Positions 7,770 to 16,300 of a stretch of DNA of 49,335 bases are shown here, in pieces; positions within the stretch are counted from its first letter, which is position 1, and each line of letters starts with the position of its first letter. This DNA is from an uncultured Eubacteriales bacterium (GTDB taxonomy: Bacteria > Bacillota > Clostridia > Oscillospirales > CAG-382): positions 1 through 49,335 of the forward strand of contig CAKSDR010000006.1 in NCBI GenBank assembly GCA_934446095.1, given 5' to 3'. The position numbers and the translations under genes are program-made. Below the pieces are notes generated by a model that saw nothing but the letters and a program-made list of their open reading frames with translations, had not been told where the DNA came from and did no database searches.

Positions 7770-8765
7770 ATGAAAATACTTTTTTACGACACAAAGAGTT
7801 ATGACGAGGAATCTTTTTCTTCCGTTTTACCGGACTTCCCCGAAATAAGCATCGAATACATTCAGGCAGATCTGTGTGCAGGTACCGCCGTTCTTGCAAA
7901 AGGATATGACGCGGTGTGTATTTTTGTAGCGTCTGTAGCCGATGAAAAAACGCTTGAAACATTAGCCGGTGTAGGCGTAAAATTAATACTCTTAAGATGC
8001 GCCGGTTTTAACAATGTTGACATGAAAAGCGCACAGAAATTCGGCATTACAGTTATGAGAGTACCCGGGTATTCTCCGGAGTCGGTAGCCGAACATGCGA
8101 TGGCGCTTGCGATGGCGGTAGGACGCCGTATTCACAAAGCTTATATTAAGGTTCGTGAAAACAATTTCAGTCTTGCGGGACTTACAGGAATAAACTTCTG
8201 CGGAAAAACCGCAGGAATAATAGGAACCGGAAAGATCGGGGCTGCTATGGCAAGAATATGCAGAGGGTTTGGCATGAACGTCATCGCGTATGACAAGTAT
8301 CCCAACAGCGGGCTTGATTTTGTAAGGTATGTTTCTCTTGAAGAATTGTTCGGCACAAGCGATCTTATATCGATACACTGTCCGCTCAGCGACGACACAT
8401 ATCATATGATAAATATCAACTCTATCCGCATGATGAAAAACGGCGTGCTGCTCGTTAATACTTCAAGGGGAGCGCTTATTGATACTGATGATCTTATTGC
8501 CGGAATACGCGAGCACAAATTTTTCGGCGTAGGGCTTGACGTCTACGAGGAAGAAGGAGATAATGTTTTTGAAAACAGGGAAAATGATATTATGCCTCAT
8601 TCCGTAACCGCGCGTCTTTTGTCGTTTCCTAATGTTATAATTACATCTCACCAGGGGTTCTTTACATATGAGGCGCTTGCTGCCATAAGTAAAACGACCC
8701 TTGAAAACGCGAGGGATTTCGAAAACGGCAGGTTAACAGGGAATGTTGTTGCGGTGTCAGAATAA
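7770..8765 (+). CDS. ldhA: D-lactate dehydrogenase (D-2-hydroxyacid dehydrogenase)
   Basis: A 331-residue cytosolic NAD-dependent enzyme that reduces pyruvate to D-lactate, a fermentation step that regenerates NAD. The cofactor fold has GTGKIGAAMARICRGFG and an acidic residue in YDKYP. The catalytic residues of the family are in place: arginine in NTSRGALID, glutamate in VGLDVYEEE and histidine in ITSHQGFFT. The N-terminal stretch LRCAGFNNVDM is typical of LdhA/VanH-type enzymes, which favours lactate over other 2-hydroxyacids. AGAAAGGAAG precedes the ATG. Only half of a possible Rex operator (ATTAACAAA) lies upstream, so redox control by Rex is not demonstrated. A clear terminator follows. 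Confidence 0.92.
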   Translation: MKILFYDTKSYDEESFSSVLPDFPEISIEYIQADLCAGTAVLAKGYDAVCIFVASVADEKTLETLAGVGVKLILLRCAGFNNVDMKSAQKFGITVMRVPGYSPESVAEHAMALAMAVGRRIHKAYIKVRENNFSLAGLTGINFCGKTAGIIGTGKIGAAMARICRGFGMNVIAYDKYPNSGLDFVRYVSLEELFGTSDLISIHCPLSDDTYHMININSIRMMKNGVLLVNTSRGALIDTDDLIAGIREHKFFGVGLDVYEEEGDNVFENRENDIMPHSVTARLLSFPNVIITSHQGFFTYEALAAISKTTLENARDFENGRLTGNVVAVSE

Positions 8766-8778
8766 ATTACACAAAAGT

Positions 8779-8805
8779 AAAATGCCGGAATTTTTCCGGC
8801 ATTTT
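8779..8805 (+). terminator. Intrinsic terminator after ldhA
   Basis: A 12-bp perfect stem AAAATGCCGGAA / TTCCGGCATTTT with a 3-nt loop lies 14 nt after the stop codon; the 3' arm ends in a short T-run. Confidence 0.85.
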
Positions 8806-8827
8806 ATATGCAAAGTATCAATTTTAC

Positions 8828-8856
8828 TTGACAAAACGGGTTTTTTATTATAATAT
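8828..8856 (+). promoter_or_regulatory. Strong SigA-type promoter without an obvious gene
   Basis: TTGACA is followed 17 nt later by TAATAT, with an overlapping TATAAT at 15-nt spacing. The next recognised feature on this strand is tRNA-Arg about 360 nt downstream. The 8863-9219 stretch holds no intact gene that I recognise; it has one frame (8915-9166) interrupted by a single TGA. Confidence 0.6.
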
Positions 8857-9219
8857 ATTTATGCTTTTAAAATAATTTTGCCATTTGCAATACTGCGGCG
8901 CAAAAAATTAAAATGTGTTTTTGCAGTGCGGAATGTTGCACAACAAACACTTTGAATTGGATATGTTTTGAAAAAAGACAGAACCTTTTGCGCGCATTTC
9001 TGCAGTTTTGAATGACGGAACATGCCTTTTGAGAAGTTGTCGTGGCGGCGGATTTTTTAGTAAAAGTATTTGCAGAAGGTTAACCGAAGACAAAAGTCAA
9101 AAAGTTTTCAGAGTTGTTGCTGCGGTTGTGCAGAATAAGATTGATTGCCTTCAGGGGTTATACTAAATCATTTACCTTTGCCGAAAAGGCAAGCGGTTAT
9201 ATTAACAAATTTTATATAG

Positions 9220-9296
9220 GTCTCTGTACCTCAGCAGGATAGAGGGTCCGCCTCCTAAGCGGAACGCCCCCGGTTCAAATCCGGGCAGGGACGCCA
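9220..9296 (+). tRNA. tRNA-Arg (anticodon CCT)
   Basis: A full cloverleaf can be drawn by hand. The acceptor stem GTCTCTG/CAGGGAC pairs over seven positions with one G-T. The D stem is CCTC/GAGG, the anticodon stem TCCGC/GCGGA with loop CTCCTAA (anticodon CCT, reading AGG), and the T arm is CCCGG-TTCAAAT-CCGGG. The discriminator is G and CCA is encoded. A terminator follows at once. The gene sits at the left edge of an accessory-looking tract, which makes it a possible historical integration site, though I found no second copy of its 3' end. Confidence 0.96.
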
Positions 9297-9298
9297 CA

Positions 9299-9342
9299 AA
9301 ATACGCCGAAAGCCTTTATTTTCAAGGGTTTTCGGCGTATTT
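9299..9342 (+). terminator. Terminator after tRNA-Arg
   Basis: AAATACGCCGAAAGCCTT pairs with AAGGGTTTTCGGCGTATTT across a short AT loop, followed by TATTTC. It starts within 3 nt of the tRNA 3' end. Confidence 0.8.
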
Positions 9343-9425
9343 ATTTCTGACCTGTTTCATCTTGATTTAATTCTCATGAAGCAAGGTTCTCCGAGAAGCG
9401 GCATTTGTCTTTGGGTGAGACGTCT

Positions 9426-9488
9426 GCTAATGAAAATTAGCAGGGGAAATACCTTTTTGCTAATGAAAACGGACCTTTTGCTAATGAA
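9426..9488 (+). repeat. Three short direct repeats GCTAATGAA in the tRNA-TetR gap
   Basis: GCTAATGAA starts at 9426, 9459 and 9480. The second and third copies are extended (CCTTTTTGCTAATGAA and CCTTTTGCTAATGAA), so the true unit is about 16-20 bp. The 9343-9833 interval holds no gene that I can support. Clustered subterminal repeats occur at the ends of some insertion sequences, for example the IS21 family, but no transposase is present. Confidence 0.6.
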
Positions 9489-9833
9489 CGTCATGTTCTG
9501 CTGAAAGTTTTGCCGTTTTTCAAGGTGATTTCAGACAGACTGACTCGTGCGTCTTTATCCGCGGATTCACGGTCGCGTGCCTTTTGAGAATACTTGATCG
9601 GTACGGCGTAATTTAAAAGTTCAACTTCTGTTTACAATTTGAATATACGATTGTGGTATTATTAAATTATAAAATGAAAGATCTCTGAACGGTTCGTTTT
9701 TAAAACGGAACTGTATTTAACCGGAAACTGAAATTGGAAATTTTTATTTCGATTTTAGTTTTTCGGTGCGTAATGCCGGCGCTGTAAGCGTTCATCGCAG
9801 AAAACTAACGGCGCGATGTTGGGGGTGTATCAC

Positions 9834-10388
9834 TTGTCACAAGTAACAAAGAGGGCTTTGGAACAGTCGCTTAAGAATTTGCTGCTGAAAAAGCCGCTTA
9901 CCAAAATAACAGTGGGAGATATTGCGGAAGACTGCGGCATTAATCGCATGACATTCTATTATCATTTTAAGGACATTTATGATTTGGTTGAATGGTCTTG
10001 TCTTGAGGATGCAAGACGTGCGCTTGACGAGAAAAAGACATACGAAACATGGCAGCAGGGACTGTTACAGATTTTCAAAGCCGTACAGGAAAACAAGCCG
10101 TTTATTCTGAATGTTTACCGCTGTGTGCACAGAGAACAGGTTGAAAAATATCTGCAGCCGCTTGTGGATCAGTTGTTGCTGAATGTTATTAACGAGGAAA
10201 CCGGCGATATGACTGTAAGGGATGACGACAAGCAATTCATTGCGCAGATTTATTCTTATATATTTATAGGCTTGATGCTTGATTGGATCAAAGATGATAT
10301 GCGTGAGGATCCGAATAAAATCGTTGACAGACTTGCAAAACTGATTAAAGGCTCAATGGCTGCTTCCCTTGCCCGTTTTAAACTCTGA
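9834..10388 (+). CDS. TetR/AcrR-family regulator of the DhaS-like subgroup, next to oleate hydratase
   Basis: A 184-residue regulator. The N-terminal helix-turn-helix is in ITVGDIAEDCGINRMTFYYH, followed by FKDIYDLVEWSC and a C-terminal ligand-binding domain of the TetR_C_8/DhaS kind. I place the start at the TTG at 9834 (MSQVTKRAL), because GGGGGTG lies 7-8 nt upstream. The ATG at 9816 would put that Shine-Dalgarno inside the gene and has none of its own. It lies directly upstream of oleate hydratase, separated by a terminator and a new promoter, so it probably represses that gene and perhaps itself in response to fatty acids. A shared 9-bp motif in front of both genes supports this. Confidence 0.88.
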   Translation: MSQVTKRALEQSLKNLLLKKPLTKITVGDIAEDCGINRMTFYYHFKDIYDLVEWSCLEDARRALDEKKTYETWQQGLLQIFKAVQENKPFILNVYRCVHREQVEKYLQPLVDQLLLNVINEETGDMTVRDDDKQFIAQIYSYIFIGLMLDWIKDDMREDPNKIVDRLAKLIKGSMAASLARFKL

Positions 10389-10433
10389 TTTTATCATTTT
10401 GACGGATTTGATAAAACTTTTTACACTTTTTAG

Positions 10434-10466
10434 CTCCGTGATAATATTTTTATCACGGAGTTTTTT
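10434..10466 (+). terminator. Terminator after the TetR gene
   Basis: CTCCGTGATAA and TTATCACGGAG form an 11-bp stem around ATATT, followed by TTTTTTC. Confidence 0.88.
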
Positions 10467-10472
10467 CTGTTT

Positions 10473-10501
10473 ATTGTAAACTGAATGGAAACGGGTATAA
10501 T
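10473..10501 (+). promoter_or_regulatory. Oleate hydratase promoter with candidate TetR site
   Basis: TTGTAA (10474-10479) and TATAAT (10496-10501) are 16 nt apart. The -35 is embedded in ATTGTAAAC (10473-10481), whose exact reverse complement GTTTACAAT occurs at 9630-9638 upstream of the TetR gene. The shared motif would block RNA polymerase if bound. Confidence 0.6.
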
Positions 10502-10537
10502 GAAATCATAAAAAGAAAAATACAGGAGGTATTTGTT

Positions 10538-12331
10538 ATGTATTATTCTGCAGGAACTTATGAATCGTTTGCTCATCCCGAAAAGCCGAAGGATGCTGAT
10601 AAAAAATCGGCTTATATTATTGGCACGGGTCTTGCCGGACTGACGGCCGCATTTTATCTTGTCCGTGACGGACAGATGAAGGGCGAGCATATTCATCTGC
10701 TTGAAAAACTGGAACTTGCCGGCGGCAGCTGCGACGGCAGAAAGGATGTCACAAAGGGCTTCTTTATGAGAGGCGGCCGCGAAATGGACAACCACTTTGA
10801 GGTTATGTGGGATACTTTCCGTGATGTTCCGTCCATTGAAACTCCCGGAATATCCGTTCTTGATGAATATTACTGGCTCAACAAACACGACCCTAACTAC
10901 TCTCTCTGCCGCGCGACCGTAAACTGCGGCGAGGATGCCCACACCGACAGGAAGTTTGAACTTGATAAAGACTCTGCGATGGCATTGTCAAAACTGTTTC
11001 TGACTCCGGAAAAGGATCTTGAGGATAAAAAGATTTCCGAAGTGCTCCCCGATTCCTTCTGGAGAACAAACTTCTGGCTTTATTGGCAGACCATGTTTGC
11101 TTTTCAGCGCTGGTCAAGCGCCCTTGAGATGAAGCGTTATCTTTGCCGATATGTTCATCACATTGACGGGCTGCCCGATTTCAGCGCGCTGCGCTTCACA
11201 AAGTACAATCAGTACGAGAGCATGATTTTGCCGCTTGTAAAATACCTTGAAGCGCATGGCGTGCGCATTGAGTATGGCATGGATGTGAAGAATGTTGTCA
11301 TCAAAAATGAGGGCGGCAGAAAAGTGGCAAAGCAGATAATCTATGTCAAGGATGGCAAGGAGCAGACAATAGATCTTATTGAAGATGACCTTGTGTTCAT
11401 TACAAACGGCTGCTGCACCGATACTTCCTGCTACGGAGATCAGACTCATGCGCCTGATCTTTCCGGTGTGAAAAACGGCTGCGGAGAGTCGTGGGATATG
11501 TGGAAATCCATTGCAGCGCAAGCCGAGCACGGCGAATATGGCAATCCGGATAAATTTTGCAGCGATGTGGACGCTACCAACTGGATGAGCGCTACTGTTG
11601 CGACATCCAACGAAGAAATTATTCAGCATATCATGAATGTTTGCAAGCGGGATCCCCGCGCAGGCAAGGTAACGACCGGCGGAATCGTAACAGTCAAAGA
11701 CAGCACAGACAACTGGTATCTTTCATGGACAATTAACCGTCAGCCTCAGTTCAAATCTCAGGACAAGAATATGGTGCTTGTGTGGCTGTACTCTCTGAAT
11801 ACCGGCAAAGAGGGCAATTATGTGAAGAAAGCAATGCGCGACTGTACCGGAGAGGAAGTCTGCCGCGAATGGCTGTACCACATAGGCGTGCCGTCCGACA
11901 AGATTGATGCGCTTGCGCATGACGCATGCAATACCACAACCTGCTTTATGCCATATATCAACGCATTTTTCCAGCCGCGTAAGGAATCCGACCGTCCGAA
12001 GGTTGTCCCCGACGGCGCTGTGAACTTTGCCTTTATAGGTCAGTTTGCCGAAACACCGCGTGATACAATTTTCACTACCGAATATTCTATGCGTACCGGT
12101 ATGGAATCGGTTTACACGCTGCTTGACATTGACCGCGGAGTTCCGGAAGTTTGGGGCAGTAAATATGATGTTCGTGAGATTTTGCGTGCCTGCTATTATG
12201 CTATCGACAAAAAGCCTATAAGCAAAGTTAAACTTTCCTTCGCCGAAAAAGAGATGCTCAAAGTCGCACTGAAAAAGATTAAAGGCACAGATATTGAAAT
12301 CCTGCTGAAAGAAAGCGGACTTATTGAGTAA
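10538..12331 (+). CDS. ohyA: Oleate hydratase (FAD-dependent, 'myosin-cross-reactive antigen' family)
   Basis: A 597-residue enzyme that adds water to the cis-9 double bond of oleate or linoleate to give 10-hydroxy fatty acids, often regarded as detoxification of host or dietary unsaturated fatty acids at the inner face of the membrane. The N-terminal FAD site is AYIIGTGLAGLTAAFYLVRD (GxGxxG) and is followed by the family's GGSCDG and MRGGREMDNHFEVMWD segments, which carry conserved catalytic or flavin-contact residues. The C-terminus keeps NFAFIGQFAETPRDTIFTTEYS. Length matches the family. AGGAGG precedes the ATG. The codon choice (more GGC, ATT, CTG) looks richer in GC than in the housekeeping genes nearby. 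Likely controlled by the upstream TetR protein. Confidence 0.96.
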   Translation: MYYSAGTYESFAHPEKPKDADKKSAYIIGTGLAGLTAAFYLVRDGQMKGEHIHLLEKLELAGGSCDGRKDVTKGFFMRGGREMDNHFEVMWDTFRDVPSIETPGISVLDEYYWLNKHDPNYSLCRATVNCGEDAHTDRKFELDKDSAMALSKLFLTPEKDLEDKKISEVLPDSFWRTNFWLYWQTMFAFQRWSSALEMKRYLCRYVHHIDGLPDFSALRFTKYNQYESMILPLVKYLEAHGVRIEYGMDVKNVVIKNEGGRKVAKQIIYVKDGKEQTIDLIEDDLVFITNGCCTDTSCYGDQTHAPDLSGVKNGCGESWDMWKSIAAQAEHGEYGNPDKFCSDVDATNWMSATVATSNEEIIQHIMNVCKRDPRAGKVTTGGIVTVKDSTDNWYLSWTINRQPQFKSQDKNMVLVWLYSLNTGKEGNYVKKAMRDCTGEEVCREWLYHIGVPSDKIDALAHDACNTTTCFMPYINAFFQPRKESDRPKVVPDGAVNFAFIGQFAETPRDTIFTTEYSMRTGMESVYTLLDIDRGVPEVWGSKYDVREILRACYYAIDKKPISKVKLSFAEKEMLKVALKKIKGTDIEILLKESGLIE

Positions 12332-12349
12332 AATATTTGAATAAAATTT

Positions 12350-12390
12350 GCGGCTGCCGATGCTTCTTGCGCGTCGGCAGCCGCTTTTGT
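12350..12390 (+). terminator. Terminator after oleate hydratase
   Basis: GCGGCTGCCGA pairs with TCGGCAGCCGC over 11 bp around a 13-nt loop, followed by TTTTGT. Confidence 0.9.
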
Positions 12391-12495
12391 ATTATTGTAA
12401 AGACAGGTTTTGCATTTTAAGGAAAAAATATATGCCTTTTTCAAAATTTTAATTGCAGTATAAAGGCGAAAAGGTTTAACTTTTTATGCCCGACT

Positions 12496-12744
12496 TTACG
12501 CATAGCGAAGAATCTTAATATAGGCCGTTGCGGCTTCCGGCATATAACCTCTTCCCCAAAAAGGCTTGCCGAGCCAAAAATCCAATTCGCACTCGTCATC
12601 CCGCTGCGTCATGTCCGTGTGCCCGTTTAATTTCAATTCAATAGCCCCTATCGCTTTCTCGCTTTCTTTTTCGCAGATAGCATAACACTCCGCAAAAAAA
12701 ATGTCCGATGATTTTTCCGAAAAAGCAGTTTTTCTATTGCCTTT
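12496..12744 (-). pseudogene. Remnant of a RimJ/RimL-type GNAT acetyltransferase
   Basis: Between two in-frame stops on the minus strand, 82 codons are open with no start codon at the proper place. The translation contains LKLNGHTDMTQRDDECELDF followed by WLGKPFWGRGYMPEAAT, a recognisable central part of GNAT acetyltransferases, including the acetyl-CoA loop region (GRGYMPEA). The usual N-terminal strands and the C-terminal half are missing: the frame stops right after IKILRYA. The fragment therefore looks decayed at both ends. It lies between oleate hydratase and the second TetR gene, on the opposite strand. Its 5' end abuts the TetR promoter. Confidence 0.8.
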
Positions 12745-12793
12745 TTATTTAATGTATGATATACTAAAGATGAATAATCAATCAGTATTGATT
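12737..12793 (+). promoter_or_regulatory. Promoter and palindromic operator of the second TetR operon
   Basis: TTGCCT (12737-12742) and TATACT (12760-12765) are 17 nt apart. AATCAAT-CAGT-ATTGATT (12776-12793) is a perfect 7-bp inverted repeat right at the expected transcript start and just ahead of the GGAGG Shine-Dalgarno. Its size and placement are typical of TetR autorepression. Confidence 0.72.
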
Positions 12794-12803
12794 GGAGGCA
12801 TGT

Positions 12804-13397
12804 ATGAAAACGACCGAACAGCAGCATAACGCAAAAAAAGAAGAAATTATGATAAAATGCTTTGAATGTTATGCCGAAAACGGGCTTACCGGAACGGGAA
12901 TCAAGGCTCTGGCGGCGGCTTGCAACTGTACAACGGGAAACCTTTATTGTTATTTCAAAAATCTCGACGAATTGATTATCGAATCTACCGCCTTATGTAT
13001 GTCAAGGGTAGAGGACGATTTTATGAAAAAAGCTCCGTCCGACCCGGAAAAACTGATGAAGTTTATTGATGAAATTCCGTATTGGACGGCAAAAGAGCAC
13101 GGAAAAAAATACCGCCTTATGTATCAGATTTATACTCATCCGAAATATATCGAGCACGGCAAGAAATTTTTTGAGGGCGTAAACGAGCGGTATACCGCGT
13201 ATGCAAAGAGCCTTGAAGGCGCACTCGGAATTTCGCACGAAGTGCTGACGCCGCTTATTTTTATTCTGATTCGTGCCAGCGTTCATTACGCTATGTTCGA
13301 GGACGAATATTACCTTAAAAGTCAGCTTGGGATTTTAAAACAAAGTATTGCAATGTTCATGCAAAAACAAAAAAATGAATTTGGGGGAGCAAAATGA
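12804..13397 (+). CDS. TetR/AcrR-family regulator, translationally coupled to a giant secreted protein
   Basis: A 197-residue regulator. The helix-turn-helix lies in GIKALAAACNCTTGNLYCYF, followed by KNLDELIIESTALC; the C-terminal part is a mostly helical ligand domain without close recognisable relatives. I use the ATG at 12804 because GGAGG ends 5 nt before it; the reading from TTG at 12792 would overlap that site. The stop codon overlaps the next start as ATGA at 13394-13397, so the two proteins are probably made from one message by coupled translation. A perfect inverted repeat at 12776-12793 is the likely operator. Expression of the downstream secreted protein should then respond to this regulator's ligand, which is unknown. 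Confidence 0.9.
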   Translation: MKTTEQQHNAKKEEIMIKCFECYAENGLTGTGIKALAAACNCTTGNLYCYFKNLDELIIESTALCMSRVEDDFMKKAPSDPEKLMKFIDEIPYWTAKEHGKKYRLMYQIYTHPKYIEHGKKFFEGVNERYTAYAKSLEGALGISHEVLTPLIFILIRASVHYAMFEDEYYLKSQLGILKQSIAMFMQKQKNEFGGAK

Positions 13398-16300
13398 AAA
13401 AACGATTTATTTTTGTCATTGCTTCCATCATTATTGTGATGGTAGCGACGGTTACGCTGTTCGCGGTGAATGTAAGCGCCGCTGCAACATCCTATGACCT
13501 TTGGGTTGCGGGTACGCGGGTAACGAGCGAAAAACTTTCCGGCAGCGGCTGGAAATATGAGCCGGATACGAATACGCTGACGCTGAACGGTTTTATCAGC
13601 GATACGAACGATCTGGCGCGTTTTATGCAATATGACGCGGACAACAAAGTCTACTACTATGCCTTTATTTATGTCAAGGACACAAATAAAAAAGCCATGA
13701 ACCTGAATATCAAACTGGAAGGCAAAGAAAGCACGATCGGAGATCCGTACTTTAGCGGACATCCGGCAGAATCTATATCGGGTAAAGATGCATATGATGC
13801 ATTCTACGGAATTTACAATCCTTACGGCAATGTTACCATCACCGGTTCTGCAAAACTGAACGTTTATACAAACAGGAGGGGTATCTCTGCTTCAAGACTC
13901 ACAGTGGACGGCTGCACGGGCAGAATTATGATGGGCGCATATACCAATTGTATCGATGTGCAGAACCTTGTCGTCAAGGGCGGAAGCAAGATCAACGCAT
14001 ACTGCGGCTACGGCGGCGGACTTATGTACAATGCCCCGATTCATGCCTTTAAGAGTATCAATATTTATGACACATCTGAGGTTTACGCCGAAATCGAACG
14101 CAAAAATGATACGGATGACTACGGCGTATGTGGCATTTCCTGTGACCAAACGATCAATGTCTACGGAGGAAAACTGACCGGAATGAGCGTTGTACAGGGA
14201 AAAACTCCGAAAACATCCGCTCCTGCCTGCGCGGGCATTCAGACGAAAGTATTGAATGTGTCCGGCGGAGGCGTTGTAGAGGCACTGGTAAAACAAGGCT
14301 CAAATAAAAACTATATTAAATCCACAGGCATTTGCTATTACTATGCCGGCAACGGAACTATCAACGTGAAAGGCAGCGGAATAATTCGCGCCGGTGTGGA
14401 AAAGTCGAACCCCGACGGGTCACAGTATTTGCTGCCGGACACCATGAACGTAGAGGACGGCGTGGCAGGCATTTATACCGCTATTAGCAAAGACGGCTAC
14501 GAGAAATACTGGGAATTTACCGCTTATGAGCGCGAAGGAATATATCTGAGCAAGGTCGGCAATGGCGAATATTGGTCATATTACAAAAATCCCATGCTGG
14601 CACTGAACTATTATTCCGATGTATTAAATCTTAACAATTTGATTGTAAATGGTTCAAATTTAAACATATATTCTGTTTCGGGCGATCATAAACTTGATCC
14701 TTATGTCGAGAACGGCGAGATTCCTTCGATTACGGTAGAATCGGGAGAATTGATGCTTTTGCTTACGGAAGGCCGGACCTACAACTTTACAAATCCGATA
14801 GAGGTAAAAAGCGGCGCAAGCCTTAGAATCTACGGACTCGGCATTATTAACGGACTTGATGTAAGGGGCGGCGGCACGGTAGATTTTATGGCGGGCACCG
14901 TTACCGGCAAAGTTCAAAAGTCCGTGAATATGATTGTCGAGGGCGGCAGTATTAATGTTGATTATGACGGTCAGGCAACCGATGCGAAATACGTTAAGGT
15001 GTGGCGTCAGGAGTATATCCTCGGCAATACCGGAGAGTCGTTTGGTGCTGTAACACAGGTTTCCGTAAAGAACGGAAGGCTTTATTTCAGACCCGGAATA
15101 TATCCGATTGATGGGAGAAAAGTTTATCTTTGGATGCAATCGCCCGATGAACTTGAATCTCTAAGTGTGACTCCTAACGGCGCTACCTCTCCGGTTACGC
15201 TTAAGGGTCAGCCCGGAAAGCCGCTATGGCTTACTTTGTTCCAGAGCATTGAAACGCACGCCCGTACCCTTTATGTGTCAACCCGCGGTTCTTCGGTAAC
15301 CATACAGCCGTTTACGGATGCGCCTACCGCAGAACAGATGAGGGGCTATAAAATGACATGGTCGTACAGCGACGACGATATGAACTGGACGACGATAGAT
15401 AACCCTGACTGTGACAGCGAGTGCAGGCTTACATATACCATACCGGAAAATGAATCGTGGATAAACCGCACTTTCCGCTGCGAACTTCGTGACACTGCAA
15501 CAAATCAGCAGTTGGGAGTATTTACTGCGGTTGTGCATATATTCAATCCGAAATTGGTCTGCTTAAGACCATTTTCAGAGAACAAACTTGGTACTATAGG
15601 CGTAACCGAAAATACGCCTCCGCCGAATGGACTTACCGCTGACATTACAAGAACAAAATGGTATGTCGACAAAGGCACCGGTACTTTTGAAGAATTGCCG
15701 AACGCAACAGGCAAGGAGGCATATTCCATTACAGCGCGCGAAAATATGGACGGCTGGATTTACAGATGCGTAGCCCGTCTGAGCGACGGTTATGAAATGA
15801 CAAATGAGATTTCGGCTGACTTTAAGGTAAGTGTAATCGACCGTTGGGTCAAGATAACCAAACAGCCGGAGTCGCAAACGATAAAATTGCCTGCAACCCC
15901 GAGTATTTCGGTGACGGCGCAGTACGCGGAAAAGTATCAGTGGCAGGTATCAAAGAGAACCTATTCCGGTGAGGATGTTCCTTTTGAAGATATTCCGGGG
16001 GCAAATGGATATAAATATACTTTCGGAACGAATGCGCTTGACGTTTCAAAGGCGCATTACGCATATCGCTGTGTAGTCAGCAATGATTACAGCGAGATCA
16101 CCACGGATGAGGTGACGTTTACACTGCTTTATGATCCGAATTTCGATAAATGGATCAGTTCCTGTACAGTCGTGGAAGGTAACAGCGTATTATTTGAGGC
16201 TGATATATATCCCGGAAATCCCATAGTTGCGACAGAGATTTGCTGGAAGGTCCTCATGGACGGCAGTTATATCCGCATTTCCGATATTGAGGAACTGCGC

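Noticed and set aside
8915..9166. Selenoprotein gene reading through TGA at 8969
   Set aside because: The sequence around the TGA (MF-stop-KK) does not resemble a known selenoprotein and no stem-loop fitting a SECIS element was seen after the TGA.
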